A DNA stretch of 64,000 nt from Medakamo hakoo. Taxonomy: Eukaryota; Chlorophyta; Trebouxiophyceae; Coccomyxaceae. Numbering within the stretch: the first letter of the stretch is position 1; every line of letters begins with the position of its first letter. Made by a program: the position numbers and the translations under genes. The stretch lies in contig CP089458.1 of NCBI GenBank assembly GCA_026636295.1, forward strand, positions 558,001-622,000, given 5' to 3'. A model generated the notes under the pieces. It worked only from the letters and a program-made list of their open reading frames with translations, made no database searches and was not told the DNA's origin. Below are positions 20,242-31,579 of this stretch, piece by piece.

Positions 20242-21678
20242 TCACCTCTTCCGCGGGCGCCCGCGCCGCCCCCGCCCGCGTCCCCGCCCGTTTGCTGCAG
20301 CTGGCGGCGGACCTGGCTGCACACCCCCGCCCTCCTCCCCGCCTCCACTCGCCACCACGACCGCCGCCGCCGCCGCGGCCGCCACGCCGGCCGCGTCGAC
20401 CGCGAGCGCGGCAGAACGAAACGCGGCGGTGCCGGCCGCCGCCACCGCCGCCGCGTCCGCGCTTTCGGCGGCTTCCGCCGCTGCCCGAGCCGAGCGGGCA
20501 GCGGCGTGATGGCCAGCAGCAGGCACGGCGAGCCCCCCCGCACCGACGGCCGCCCACCGGCCGGCGTGCGGCGCAAAGCGGCCAGGGTGCGCACTCAGCA
20601 GGGATGCCGCCGCCCGCTCACTCCCCGCGAACGCGCCCGCGCGCGCCGCCAGGTGCGGACTGATGGCCGGGCTGGTCGCCCAGGGCAGCGCTGTGGCGGC
20701 CACTTCGCCGGCTGTGGGCGTGGGCAGGATGCACAGGTACAGGGCGGCCTGGGCGGTGGGTGGGTGGGTGGGGGGGGGGGGGAGGGGAGAGAGGGGGGTG
20801 GAGGGGGGGTTGAGCGAGCGGTGGAATGGGTGGTGGCACGGCAAAAAAACACAAAAAAGGCACCACCCACACATACAACCAACGCACGTGCGCGACGTCC
20901 ACGGGCGTCAGGCCGGCCGGGTCGGCGTCTGCAGCCGCGGCCGCCCACCCGCCGTGAGGGGTGGGGACGGGCGCGTAGCCCAGGCCTGGTGAGGTGAAGA
21001 GTGCGTTTTTTTGCGTGAAGGGGCGGGTTGGAAAGAACGCGAGGGCGGCAGCACACACGCACACACCGCCCGCCCCCAACCACCCGACTCACCGCACGCC
21101 TGGCACATGAGCCGGGCCGCTTCTTCCTCTGGTTCAGGCGCGGGCCCAGACAGCGCAGACGCGGGCAGCGCAGTCGCCAGCGCCGACGCCGCCACCAGCT
21201 GCCCGCCCCCCACCAGCACGGGAGGTGCCGCCGTTTTACGCCGGCCACTGGACGGCCAGGCCCCTGCAGCGGCTTTGGCGCGGGCGGGTGGTGGCGGCTG
21301 GGCGCGCAGGGCGTGCTTGGTGCGGGGTGGGGGTGGGTGCGGCGGTGGGTGCGGCGGCGGGTGCGGTGGCGGGTGCGGCGGCGCCGGCGGCGCCGGCGCG
21401 CCGCTCACCGTTGGCTTGGCTCCTCCGCCACCCGACCCCGCCGCCGCCACGCTGGCCCGGGACAGGTCAACGCCTCCAAGCTCATCCCCAGGTCGTTCGT
21501 CTTTGTTCCCACGTGCGCGCAGGCGAGGCAGTCCCTCACCGGTGGCGGGCGCGACCTCGCCGCGCACCGGGCGCGGCGCGGCCGGCGCATCGGCGAGCGG
21601 CGCCGGTGGAGGCGGGCGGAGCAGCATCGGCGGGGGGACGGGCGCGTCCGGCGGCGGGCGGTGCTGGTCGCCCTCCAT
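20242..21678 (-). CDS. unknown AT-hook-tailed protein
   Basis: Exons 21678-21093, 20985-20888 and 20748-20242 give 396 aa, with consistent phases (1 then 0). The N-terminal half is Pro-rich and includes an (HPPP)n run. Exon junctions join LMCQAC to GLGYAPVPTPHGGW and VDVAH to AALYLCILPTP. The rest is Ala-rich, and the protein ends GRGRGRGRRGRPRKR, a good AT-hook/nuclear localisation signal. I infer a nuclear, possibly AT-rich-DNA-binding protein, but recognise no family. The MCQACG segment could be half of a zinc-binding site; no second Cys pair is obvious. Confidence 0.55.
21335..21382. repeat. 12-bp tandem repeat coding for HPPP units
   Basis: Four near-identical 12-bp units (GGGTGCGGCGGT-like on plus) lie inside the AT-hook gene and encode His-Pro-Pro-Pro repeats on the minus strand. 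Unit differences are mostly in third positions. Confidence 0.75.
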
Positions 21679-21809
21679 CGTCCCGGAGGCGTGCGGGCGT
21701 GGCGGAAGAGTGTGTGTGTGTTGTGTGGACGCGGGACGCGTGTTGTCGTGAAAAGAAGAAAGGGTTAGACAACAAGATGGTCCTCCGCCTCTCCCCCCCC
21801 CCTCCCCTA

Positions 21810-24009
21810 TCAAACCAGCACCCCTCGGCCCGCCGCCTCCGCCACGTCCGGCGCCAGCAGTCGCCCGAAGCCTCCGCCCTCCTCCACCGGCTCAGCGCAC
21901 CGCCTGATCAGGGCCGCAGGCGCGTCGACGGGCGTGTCCCGGCCGTCGGACGGCGTGGGGCGGCGCCGGCAGTGCAGGATGCCCGGCCCGGCCGGGTGGG
22001 CGGCCAGGGGGGAGCAGGCCAGGCGGCCGCCCGGCTCGACGCCAGACGGCGGGCGCGGGTCGCGCGGGGTCGGCTTGGCGTCCGTGGACGGGAGCAAGGC
22101 GACGTCCGTGCAAAAAGGGATGTCCGCGCCGCCGCCGTAGTACCTGATGGGGGTGGGGGACGGGCGGAGGGGGGTGGGGGGAGGGGGGCGTGCGCGCGTG
22201 AGGTGGGAGTGGGAGTGGGGGGAGAGTCCCCTCTCCCCCCCCCGCCCCGCCGACACACAAACGAGAAATGAAAACGCACCAGGCCGAGTCGACGCTCGTC
22301 GCCCTGAACGCCACGTCCACGCCCGGCACGCCGGGGAACCCCCGCACCATGGCCAGCTCGTGCGCCAGCCTGGAAATCTGGGACGAGAACGTGCCGACGA
22401 GCCAGGCCCCGCCCGCCAGGCGTTCGACGTCGTCGGCCACCCCGGCCAGGGACGACGCGGAGTTGCGGGAGGCCATGGCCGCGGACGAGGCGGCGGCCTC
22501 GTCCGCGACGAAGTCGATGCCCGGGTGGGTGGACCGGGCGGACGCCAAGACGGCCGCGTCGTCCGTGGCCAAGTAGACGAGGAGGCGGGGCGGGGGCGGA
22601 GTGGCGGGCGTGGTGGCGCGGGGCGGGTGCGCCGCCTGGGTCGGGCGCGCGCTGTGGTGGGAGTCGTCACTCCCACCCCCACCACCGCCGCCGCTCTGCG
22701 CCCACACCGCCGCCACCGCCTCCGCCGCGCCCAGGTACTCGCCCAGCTCGTGGGCGGCCGCTTCCGCGGAATCGCCCTCCACCTTGTCCGTGCGGCGGAC
22801 GTGGACGGAGATGTAAGGGCGGGGGGGCGCCGGCGGGGGGCGCGGAGAGGAGGAGGCGCCGCCTCCACCACCCTCCTGCCCGCCGCCGCCTCCCCAGGAC
22901 GGCAGCAAGCCGTGGGCGGCGTTGAAGGCCGCCCGGCGTGCGGTCGCAGCAGCCGACGGCCGCAGCAGAAAGTCGGCCAGCGCACCGACCCACCACACCT
23001 CTGGGCGCGCCGTGAAGCTCGCCACCAGGTCAAACACGTCGGGCGGCATGGCGCCCTGCGGGTCGGCGGGCGCCGGGCCGACGTCGATGATGGTCCCCCT
23101 CACCACGCGCTCGCCGTCGTGCGCGTCTGGGCGCTTGTGGTCGTACAACGGCGCGTGCTGCCAGCCGTCGGGCAGGGCGCAGTGCGAGATCGGCAGGAAG
23201 GCCGACTCCCACGCGGGCGACGCGCCCGGTGCGAGGGGCGGCGGGCTGTCGGCGCCCGACGGACCGGCCCCCTTGCTGCCGCCCTCCCCGCCGTCGTACC
23301 GCCACTGGTCCATGGACAGGACGAGCGTGCGGTTGGAGGCCAGCGCCAGCGCCAGCAAGTGCGCGGCATGGTGGACCTCGCACCCGAAGCCGCACGCCTT
23401 GTTAATGGACCCGACCATCAAGCGGGCGGTCGAGCAGTTCGCAGGGTGCTGGGCCGCGTGGATGGCGGCCCGCACCGCGGCCGTGGTGGCGGTCCGGACG
23501 GCGGCCAGGTGGGCGCGCGCGCGCGGCGAGCCCGCGCCCTGCAGCGTCGCCGCCGCGGCGGCTGCCAGTCCGGGCGCGCGGATCCAGGTGTCCAGGATGC
23601 CTTCGATGGAGGCCAGGCGCTGGTGTTCAAAGGTGCGGCGCAGGGCCGCGATGTGGGCGATGTCGGCGGACATGGGAGAGCCGCCGGGGTCGGCGCCGCC
23701 GCCGAGCGCGCCGCGTCGGCCGAGTTTTGCCGAAAGGTGCGCGGCGCGACCGCCCAGTCCATCGTCGCCGCCGCCTCGCCCGCGCAGCCCACCCAAAACC
23801 AGCAAGATCAGTAGCGAGTAAGACAACAACCGCCGCGTCCGCGCCCACGCCGCGTCCCGCCGCGCGGCGCGAACGGCCAGGAGCGCGTGCGCAAGCGCGC
23901 GGTGCGTGGCCGTGCGCACGCTGCCCGCCGCCGCCAGGGCGGAAGACGCGGCGCGGCGGCCCGGCACGCCAAGCGGCAGAGAAGGCAAAGACCGACGCCT
24001 TTGTGGCAT
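21810..24009 (-). CDS. alpha-1,6-fucosyltransferase-like, GT23 (FUT8 family)
   Basis: Exons 24009-22280 and 22143-21810 give 687 aa; the intron splits a Trp codon before YYGGGADIPFC. The protein is type II membrane: a basic N-terminus, then one hydrophobic helix (LLSYSLLILLVLGGL). GT23 marks are CSTARLMVGSINKACGFGCE (human FUT8 has a closely similar Cys-rich NINKGCGYGC), the VHVRRTDKV donor-binding motif, LLVYLATDD and GTFSSQISRLAHELA. FUT8 adds core alpha-1,6 fucose to N-glycans in the Golgi using GDP-fucose. The SH3 domain at the end of animal FUT8 is not apparent. A low-complexity Gly/Ser insertion lies between the RRTDK motif and the last block. Confidence 0.85.
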
Positions 24010-24306
24010 GGGCGAGTGGCGGAGTTACGTGTAAGGCGTGCCGCGGGACCGATTTTCCACCCACCGACGAATTTGCACGCGCTTTGAAATTGATGGGAGC
24101 GCGCGCGCGCCCGTTTTTTCGACGCCTTTAGACACGAAGACTAGGGCCCTGCAGCCGCAGGTTACGAGCGCAGGCAGAGTGAGTCTACAACGGGGCGGCG
24201 CGCAAGGTGGCGCGCGTGGAGCGCCGGTCGTGGGGTGAGGGGAAAGGGCTGTGTGTGTGGGTCGAGTTGAGGTCCCTGAACGACAGCCGCCTCCAGGCAC
24301 GGGGCT

Positions 24307-26517
24307 CTACTCCCTCTTTGCATGGTGCCCGCCCCCGCCCCCGCCGCCGCCACGGATGCCGCCCATGACTCCATGGACGCGCGCGTACCGGCCCAGGTAC
24401 GCCAACGCCGCCACACGCAAGCCGTAACCAATGACCACTTTGGCCGCACACGCGACGGCGAAGGCGGCGGCCACGCCCGCAACGCTCGCAGCTGTCCAGC
24501 GCTCGCCGCCACTCAGCCCGACCGCCAGCCGCACCGCAAACGCAGCGGCAGCCAGCGGGTCAAACACGAGCAGCCGGGCGCCGGCTTGTGGGCGGGACCC
24601 TGCCGCGGTGGACCGGCCGGACGTCGTGGGGATGGAGGGGGCAGGCCCGTCCCCACCGCCGCCGCCGCCGCCGTCCCCACTGCCGTCCACGACCGCTTCG
24701 CACACGTCCTTGAAAAACTCGCGGTACATGCCGGGCCGGACGTCATTAAACTTGCAGACGACCGCGTGTTTGAGCAGGTCGATGATGACTTCGGCGCCCA
24801 ACACCTGAGCGCACCGGCGGAGCAGGAAGGGCGGGACGGGCGTGAAGCGGCTGGGCGGCGAGGGCGCGGTGGGAGAGGAGGACGACGCCGTGGCGGCCAG
24901 CGCGGCGACGGCGCCGCGCACGCCGCCGCCAGACGCGGCGGCGGCTTCAACCAGGACAAAGGCCAGGGCCAGGACCAGGTGGAAGCGTTCGACGACGTCC
25001 TGCGCCGCCAGGTTGAAGAGCTTGGCGCCGTCGTACCGCTTGAAGACCGTGCCTTTGAGCTCCACAAAGTTTGCCGCGATCGTCAGGGCGACGAGCGTGT
25101 GGCCGCGCGTGGAGTGCATGGCCACCGCCAGCGCCATGCCGTGGCACATGAGGACGAGGCCGTGGCCGGTGACCAGCGCCGCGGAGACGGACGCGTCGGC
25201 GGCCAGGGAGGGGAGCAGGGCGAGGCGGGCGGCGCGGCTGCGCGCGGCCGCAAACGCGGCGCACGTCCCCGCCAGCGCGTCCAGCGCGTCCACGGCGAAG
25301 GAGCAGCCGATCTTGTCGCCGATCTCGATGGCCGTGTAGATGACGTGGAGCTTGAGGAATTCCTGGGTCAGGTCCTTCATCCAAAAGTAGAGCGCCCCGC
25401 CGGGCACGGCGCACAGCGCGCCCGCTGCGCAGACGAAGATGGCCGCGCAGGCGGCGTCGTACAGGTCCGCGCCCGCCCGCGGCCAGGGAGGGGGCGGGCG
25501 GCGCGCCAGGAGCGCCGCGCCCGCCCGGCCGGCGCGGCAGGCGGCGCCCACGCACCGGATGGGGAGGGCCGTGAACACGGCGCCCCACGCGTCGGCGCAC
25601 ACGCACCCGCCAAACCACAGCAAGCGTTCCAGCTGGTAGGGCACGGCCAGGAGGGCGTTGTAGACGCGCTGCCGCTCGGTCTGGCCCCAGGGCGGCAGGG
25701 CGCCGCCGCCCGGCACGAGCGGCAGCGGGGCCGGCGGCGGGTGGAGGAGGGCGTGGATGTACGCGGCCAGTGGGGAGCGCACGGCAGGCGGCCGCGCGCG
25801 GCCGGGCGACAGCGGGGCGGACAGGCCGGCCGGCTTTGGCGGCGGGCGTCCGCCGCCGTCTTCTCCCAGCGCCACTGTGCGCCCCGTCGGTGCGGCGGGC
25901 GGGAGGCTGGCCAGGTCCACCGCGCTCGCGGTCGCCGGGCTGGACCGCACGGGCAGGGACAGGGGGGCTGGGTCGGCCGGCGACACAATCGTGGGCAAGC
26001 GTGGCGGGCGGCGCAGGCTGCCCACGTCCGGCCGGGGCGGCCAGCTGGACGGCAGGCCGCCGTCCGAGGCGGCGCCGGACGAGTCGGCTGGACCAGCGGC
26101 GCTGGTCGGCGCGCCGCGCGCGCCGGCGTCGCCGCCCATGCCTCCCCGCGTCGGCGTCCCAGGCAGCTGCTGGCCGCCACCACTCACGTTCCACCCACTG
26201 CCATCGTCTTCCGACATGGCTGGCCGCCGGCCGGAGGGTGGGGCCGCGGCACCGCCCGTCGCTGACCCGGGCCCGGACGCGCGCTCGAGCGGCGCGGCGA
26301 CGCTGCACTCGGCCAGCGAGGCCGTGCGCGCCCGGCGCCGCCGCCGGCCGCCGCCGGTGGAGCCTCCGCCTGTAGGGGAGGCGCCCGGTGACGGCGGCGA
26401 CGAGGCCGCTGCTACCGCAGCCAGGTCGGCCGCGCCTAGGGCGGCGAAGGAATTCGAGCGCATGGGGGGGGGCAACGACGGAGTGACCCGGGCCTTCCCA
26501 TCCATCTCCTCCATCAT
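24307..26517 (-). CDS. TAPT1 / POD1 family ER membrane protein
   Basis: Single exon, 736 aa from the first ATG (others at 26514, 26505 and 26463). The first ~230 residues are disordered and Ser/Pro/Gly-rich. The conserved part includes ERQRVYNALLAVPYQLERLL, FWMKDLTQEFLKLHVIYTAI, EIGDKIGCSF, NFVELKGTVFKRYDGAKLF and GAEVIIDLLKHAVVCKFNDV, which are diagnostic of TAPT1 (animals), POD1 (plants) and Emp65 (yeast). Members are multipass ER proteins linked to protein folding, cilia in animals and pollen-tube guidance in Arabidopsis. Several hydrophobic helices are visible between these blocks. It lies tail-to-head with FUT8. Confidence 0.92.
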   Translation of the reverse strand: MMEEMDGKARVTPSLPPPMRSNSFAALGAADLAAVAAASSPPSPGASPTGGGSTGGGRRRRRARTASLAECSVAAPLERASGPGSATGGAAAPPSGRRPAMSEDDGSGWNVSGGGQQLPGTPTRGGMGGDAGARGAPTSAAGPADSSGAASDGGLPSSWPPRPDVGSLRRPPRLPTIVSPADPAPLSLPVRSSPATASAVDLASLPPAAPTGRTVALGEDGGGRPPPKPAGLSAPLSPGRARPPAVRSPLAAYIHALLHPPPAPLPLVPGGGALPPWGQTERQRVYNALLAVPYQLERLLWFGGCVCADAWGAVFTALPIRCVGAACRAGRAGAALLARRPPPPWPRAGADLYDAACAAIFVCAAGALCAVPGGALYFWMKDLTQEFLKLHVIYTAIEIGDKIGCSFAVDALDALAGTCAAFAAARSRAARLALLPSLAADASVSAALVTGHGLVLMCHGMALAVAMHSTRGHTLVALTIAANFVELKGTVFKRYDGAKLFNLAAQDVVERFHLVLALAFVLVEAAAASGGGVRGAVAALAATASSSSPTAPSPPSRFTPVPPFLLRRCAQVLGAEVIIDLLKHAVVCKFNDVRPGMYREFFKDVCEAVVDGSGDGGGGGGGDGPAPSIPTTSGRSTAAGSRPQAGARLLVFDPLAAAAFAVRLAVGLSGGERWTAASVAGVAAAFAVACAAKVVIGYGLRVAALAYLGRYARVHGVMGGIRGGGGGGGGHHAKRE

Positions 26518-26614
26518 CTTTGACACGCCCTGCCCTCACGGCCGCCCGCCCCCGCCTGCCTTACTTCGTTCTCACGCATACCGGTACACTCAACCCCAAC
26601 GCACACACTCCCTG

Positions 26615-27835
26615 TCACGCTTTGGGCGGGACGGGCAGCTTCTTCACCCGCCACGCCGCGAAGTCGGGGAATTGGATGGCCCCATCCCCGTCCGCGTCCA
26701 GCAGGCGGACGGCTTCCGCCAACTCGTCGTCGGCGAGGGACAGGCCTTCCGCCCGGCACAGGTCGGCCAGCTCGCCCGGCTGGAGGACCATGTCGTCGTT
26801 GGCGTCGGCCCGGGCGAAGGCCGCCGCCAAGTCGCCGGCCTGCTCCCGGCTCAGGCCCAGCGACGCCGGGTCAAACCCTTTCTCCTCCGCGCGCGCGAGC
26901 GTCAGCAGCGCCGACAGCGACTTGAGCGTGTCCGCGGCGGACGGCTGGCCCGTGGACGCGGACGCGCCGTCCTTGCGGCCCAACAAGTCGGCGATCTCAT
27001 TCAGCGCCGTGATGAGTTTCAGGGAGTTGGCGGCCGCCGTCGCAGAGTCGACGACGGACACGCCCGTCGCGCCGTCGGTGCCCGCGACTTCGCGCACCGC
27101 GGCGAGCACGGCGCCCGCGTTCGCGCCGTAACGAGCGGCCGCGAACGCGGCCGCACCGCCCAGGAAGCACGCCGACGCAAAGCCGGTGGCAAAGTAGCCT
27201 GCCAGCACAAAGGTCAGCGCTTGCACGATGCCCTTGCCGGGGAAGGGCGGCGCCGCGTCGAGCGAGGCGCCCCACGCAAAAGCGCCCGCGGCCGCGCCCG
27301 CGTCAAAGAGCGCCTGGATGGCGAGGCGGCCGCCCGCTGCGGCCGCCCGCCCGACCAGCAGGCGGCGTAAGGAGGACGGGTCCGTCGCGCCGGTGGCAGC
27401 CCAGGCCTCCAGCACTTTTTTGGCGGTCGCTTTGTCGACGCCCGACTCGCGCAGGCCTGGGGGGTGTGGGTGGGGTGGGGTGTGTGTGGCAGCGGGGTGT
27501 GGGTGGGTGGTGGGTCGGGTGGTGAGGGCCCCGCGCGCGTGCCCCTTTCCCGCCTGCCGCCTCGCCCACCCGCCACCTCCTCCCTCCCTTTCACCCAACT
27601 CACTCTTCAGCATGGCAGCTTTGGCTTTGGCTGCCGCCTCCGTCTCGACGCCGGCGTCCTTTTTGTCGCCGTCGGGCGTGGCGGCCGCGGCAATGCGCCG
27701 GCGCGCGACCGCCAGCCTCCGGCGAGGTGCCAGGGCGAGGAGGGGTGGGAGACGGGTGGCCACGCTGCCGCCAGGGCTGGCAGCGCGACCAACCAGGCCA
27801 GTTGGCGGGCGTGGCTGAATGTGGAGCAGGGGCAT
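26615..27835 (-). CDS. chloroplast EF-hand membrane protein
   Basis: Exons 27835-27604 and 27456-26615 give 357 aa; the intron splits a Ser codon between MLK and LRESGVDKATAKKVL. The Arg-rich leader (RLPPLLALAPRRRLAVARRR) looks like a transit peptide. A helix block around residues 85-115 is followed by hydrophobic helices (GKGIVQALTFVLAGYFATGF, ASACFLGGAAAFAAARYG). The C-terminus has two EF-hand loops: DANDDMVLQPGE and a canonical DADGDGAIQFPD. I infer a Ca2+-responsive plastid membrane protein, but the precise family is unknown. The start is 223 bp from Tic110 on the opposite strand. Confidence 0.75.
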   Translation of the reverse strand: MPLLHIQPRPPTGLVGRAASPGGSVATRLPPLLALAPRRRLAVARRRIAAAATPDGDKKDAGVETEAAAKAKAAMLKSELGEREGGGGGWARRQAGKGHARGALTTRPTTHPHPAATHTPPHPHPPGLRESGVDKATAKKVLEAWAATGATDPSSLRRLLVGRAAAAGGRLAIQALFDAGAAAGAFAWGASLDAAPPFPGKGIVQALTFVLAGYFATGFASACFLGGAAAFAAARYGANAGAVLAAVREVAGTDGATGVSVVDSATAAANSLKLITALNEIADLLGRKDGASASTGQPSAADTLKSLSALLTLARAEEKGFDPASLGLSREQAGDLAAAFARADANDDMVLQPGELADLCRAEGLSLADDELAEAVRLLDADGDGAIQFPDFAAWRVKKLPVPPKA

Positions 27836-28058
27836 GACGGCAGAGCGTGGGCGCCCGTCTTTTTCCTGCACACGGCGAAACAGAGCTGCGTGTGTGTGTC
27901 GGGGTCGGGCTCTGGCTAGCCCCCCGGCTCTCAACTGCACAACTTGCTTTTTCGTTTGGAGAGGGTGTGGTGTCAACACCGTCGCACACCTAACACACAC
28001 CACCGCGACAGCACGGGCTTGGCAAGTGCACACGACACTAGAACTCCACACCAAATCC
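27836..28058. promoter_or_regulatory. candidate bidirectional promoter, plastid EF-hand / Tic110
   Basis: 223 bp separate the divergent start codons of two plastid-directed membrane proteins. The strip is richer in A/T than its surroundings (CTTGCTTTTTCGTTTGG, CACCTAACACACACC). No named element is identified. Confidence 0.45.
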
Positions 28059-31000
28059 ATGCCGTCCGCCTCCTCCTGCCGGCTGCCGGGCGGGCAGCGC
28101 AGCGGCGCCGCCGCGCCGACGCAGAGCCGCCGCGCCACCCTGCCACGGCCCGCCCTGCGCCCAAGCGGCGTCGGCTCCTCTCGCCCTGCCATTGTGGCCG
28201 CCGCGAGCGCTGAGGTGCGTGGTTGAGTGGTGTCAAGGAGGCGTGAACGAGTGGAGTGGCTCAGCACTTGGGGGACGGAACAGCCACTCTGCCTCGGCCG
28301 ATTTCTGCGGCCGACGACGGCTGTTTTGCCTCGACGCCGGCGCCCCGCACAGGCCGCGGCTCGATTGGGCTCCGGTCCGCGCGGCCTGTGAGAGAGATAC
28401 ATGGCCTACGCTGCGCGATTGACGGAGGGGCCAGGAGTGGAGGGTCTCGCGCCGCGGCGGCGACGGAAAAGAGACACCTCGACGCCCCCCGCCCGGCTGC
28501 TGTCCGACCTCACCCCCCACCCCGCACTGCTCGCGGCCCCCTCAACACACACGCACACCAGGCCAACCCGTTCCGCTACCGCCGCGAAGCCTCGTCCGTC
28601 GAAAAGACGCTGGCCTCCTTGCCGCCGGCCCTAGCCACCGCCGCTGCCGCTGCCGCTGTTTTAGCTGCCGGCGCGGCCGGCGGCGCCGCCGGCCGCGCCG
28701 CCGTCGGCCCTGAAGCCGGTTCCGGCACGCGCACCGCCGCGACGGCTGTCGCCGCCGCCGCCACCGGCGCCGCCGCCGTCGCGGGCGTCAAAGCCGCCGA
28801 CGGCGCCCGTGGCCGTGGCGCGGCGGCGGAACTGTACAACACGCTCGTCGACGCCGCGGACCCGGGCGCGCTGACGGCCGCGGACATCGATGCCGTGTCC
28901 GCGCGCACGGGCGTCGACGTCCGCACCCGCCTGGCCAACGAACTGCGCGGCTGCTACGACGCGTTCTTGGAGTCCGCCATCCCGGCCGGCGCCGCTCCCC
29001 TGCTCGGCGATGAAGCCGACCGGATCACCGCCTTCAAGGCGGCGCTGGGCCTGGCCGACGAAGACGCGGCGCCCGTCCACATGGACGTCGGCCGCCGCTT
29101 CATGCGCGCCCGGTTCGAGGCGTCGTCCCGCGCCGGCGACGCGGCGGGGCGCGCGTCCCTGGCCAAGCTCATCTACGTGTCCTCGCTCGTTTTTGGCGAG
29201 CAGAAAGCCGCGTTCCTGCTGCCGTGGCGCCGCGTGTTCGACCTGTCGGACGCGCAGCTGTACGTCGCAAAACGCGACTGCGCGCGCGGCCTCATCCGCC
29301 GCTGGATCGCCGAAAAGGGCGACGGCGCCCTCGTCGCCGACGCCGCCTGGCTGGCCGACCTGGAAGCCGCCCGCAAAACCTACCGCCTGGCCGAAGACAC
29401 GATGGCGGAAGAGGTCAAGGCCGGTGCGCGGGCGGGGTTGGAGGCGCGCTTGGAAGCCGCGCTCGCGGCCATCTCTGGCGCGGGCCCCGCGTCGTCCCGC
29501 AAAGCGGGCGGCCCGCCGCCCGGCCTGGCCGAAGTCAAAGCCGCCGCCGCGTACAGCGAGGCTTTGGCTGCTGCTGCGGGCGCACCCGGCGCTCCGCCCG
29601 GCCTGGGCCCGGCCTCCCTGGCCGGCGGCCCGTACGCCGCGGGCGCCAAAGCGTCGGCCGTCTCAGGCCTCTACCGCCTGTACTTGGAAGACGCCCTGTC
29701 CGGCTCCGGGTCGCCCTGGACGGCCGAGTCGGCCGCCAAAGCCGACGCTTTTGCCGCCGCTCTGGCCCTGTCCGCCACCGACGCGGCCCGCATCCGTGAA
29801 GGCGTCGCGTCCCGGGCGTACAAGGCCGCCCTGCGCGCGGAGGTCGCGTCGGGCCGCCTCGACGCGGCGCCCTCCAAGGCCGCCGTCCTGGGCCAGCTGT
29901 GCGACCGGTACGGCTTCGACCCGTCGGCGGCGGCGTCCATGCACAAGGCCATCTACCGCCAGAAGGTGGAGGACCTCCTGAAAAAGGGGAGCCTGACCGA
30001 GGAGGACGCGGCCACGCTCGACCGCCTGCGCGTGCTGCTGTGCGTCCCCCGCCCGGACGTCGAAGCCGTCCAGGCCGACACGGCCGGCAAGATCTACGCG
30101 GCGGCCGTGGCGGACGCGCTCGCCGCCGGCACGGACGCTTTCTCGCCTCAGGACGCCGCGGCCGTGGCGTCCACGCGCGCCGCCGTCCGCCTGGACGCGG
30201 GCATTGCGCGCGGCATCCTGGGCGCCGCCGCGCGCAAGTCCTTCCTGACGTTCATTGCCAAGTCGCGGTCGGCCAAGAGCCGGGAAGCCCAGGGCAAGGA
30301 ACTGCGCGACCTGGTCATGTTCTCCAATGTGGTGGTCGCCCCCCTGTTCAAGGACGTGCGCACGGCTGAAGAAGCCGAGGCGGACGACCGGGCGGCGGCG
30401 CTGCTGGAGGCGCAGGAAGCCATGGCCAAAGCCCAGGCGGACAGCGCCAAGGAAGAAGCGGGCGAGAAGGCGGGCGACGACAAGGACGCCTCGACCCTGC
30501 CCTCCCGCCCCGCGCCCTCGCTCGACACGGGCGCGGTCGGCATGTCCAAAGCCGACGAAGAAGCGGCGGCGGGCAAGGGCGTGGGCACGGCCGCGGCCAA
30601 GCCGCCCGCCAAGGACGCGGGCGCGACCGGCCAGACGGCGATCACCCTGGCCGACGACCTGCCCCGCCAGGACCGCATCGACACGTACCGCAACTTCCTG
30701 CTGTGGTGCCTGTCGGGCGAGGAAGTGTCGCTGCCGATGGGCGGGACCATCACCGTGCGCCGGGACGCGTCCGAATTCACGCGGCTGCAGCAGCTGGCGG
30801 GCGTGCTGGGCCTGGGGCCGGCCGACGTGGCGGGCGTCCAGGCCGAGCTCGCCAACCAGGCCTTCCGGTCGCAGGTGGAGGGCGCGGTGTCGTCGGGCGG
30901 CGGCCTGGACCCGGCCAAAGCCAAGGAGCTGGAGGGCGTGGCGGCCGAGATGGGCCTGACCCCGGACGCGGCGGCAAAGGTCATCGGCTCGGTCCAGGCC

Positions 31001-31579
31001 GAGCGCGTCGCGGGCGGGCTCAAGGGCGCGGCCGCGCGCGGCGCGCTGACGCTCCAGTCGCTGCTGGACATGAAGGACGCGGGCGTGGACCTGTCGGCGG
31101 CCGTGGACGCGGCCCAGCGCCAGGCCCTGTACACGGCCGCCCTGGCGACCGCGCTCAAGGACGGGAGCGGCGACCTGGACGCGGACCGGTGGTTGGTGTC
31201 CCTGCCGGCCGACCTGGGCCTGGACCCCGACAAGTGCAAGGCCGCCGCGGCCGGGCTGGCCAAGGACAAGCGCCGCACCACGCTCGTCCAGGCCGTGTCT
31301 CACCTGCGCCAGGGCGACGTGTCCGCGGCGGCGCGCGACCTGAACAACCTGCTGTCGGCGGAGCGGGCCGCGCCGGCGGGCGGCCCCCTGGCCTGGTCGG
31401 TGCCGGCCGAGCTGGAGGGCCTGTACGGCGCGTACACCCGGGCCGTGGCCGAGCCGGGCAAGCGGGCCGAAGTGGCGGCCATGCTGGGCCTGTCGGCCGC
31501 GGACGCGGCGGTCGTGGAAGCGGCGGCGGCGGCGGCGGCGGGCGCGGGCGCGGCCGAGGAGGAGGAGGCCCTGTTTTGA
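28059..31579 (+). CDS. TIC110: Tic110, chloroplast inner-envelope import component
   Basis: Exons 28059-28214 and 28562-31579 (phase 0) give 1057 aa. Exon 1 is the transit peptide (MPSASSCRLPGG...). Exon 2 opens NPFRYRREASSVEKTLASLP, then two hydrophobic Ala-rich segments (about residues 75-115) as in the Tic110 N-terminal anchor. The long helical stromal domain follows, with blocks such as FGEQKAAFLLPWRRVF, QLYVAKRDCARGLIRRWI, MHKAIYRQKVEDLL and FSNVVVAPLFKDV. Tic110 binds incoming preproteins at the TIC translocon and recruits stromal chaperones. The length matches the family. The gene is followed by a strongly G-rich 3' region. Confidence 0.93.
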
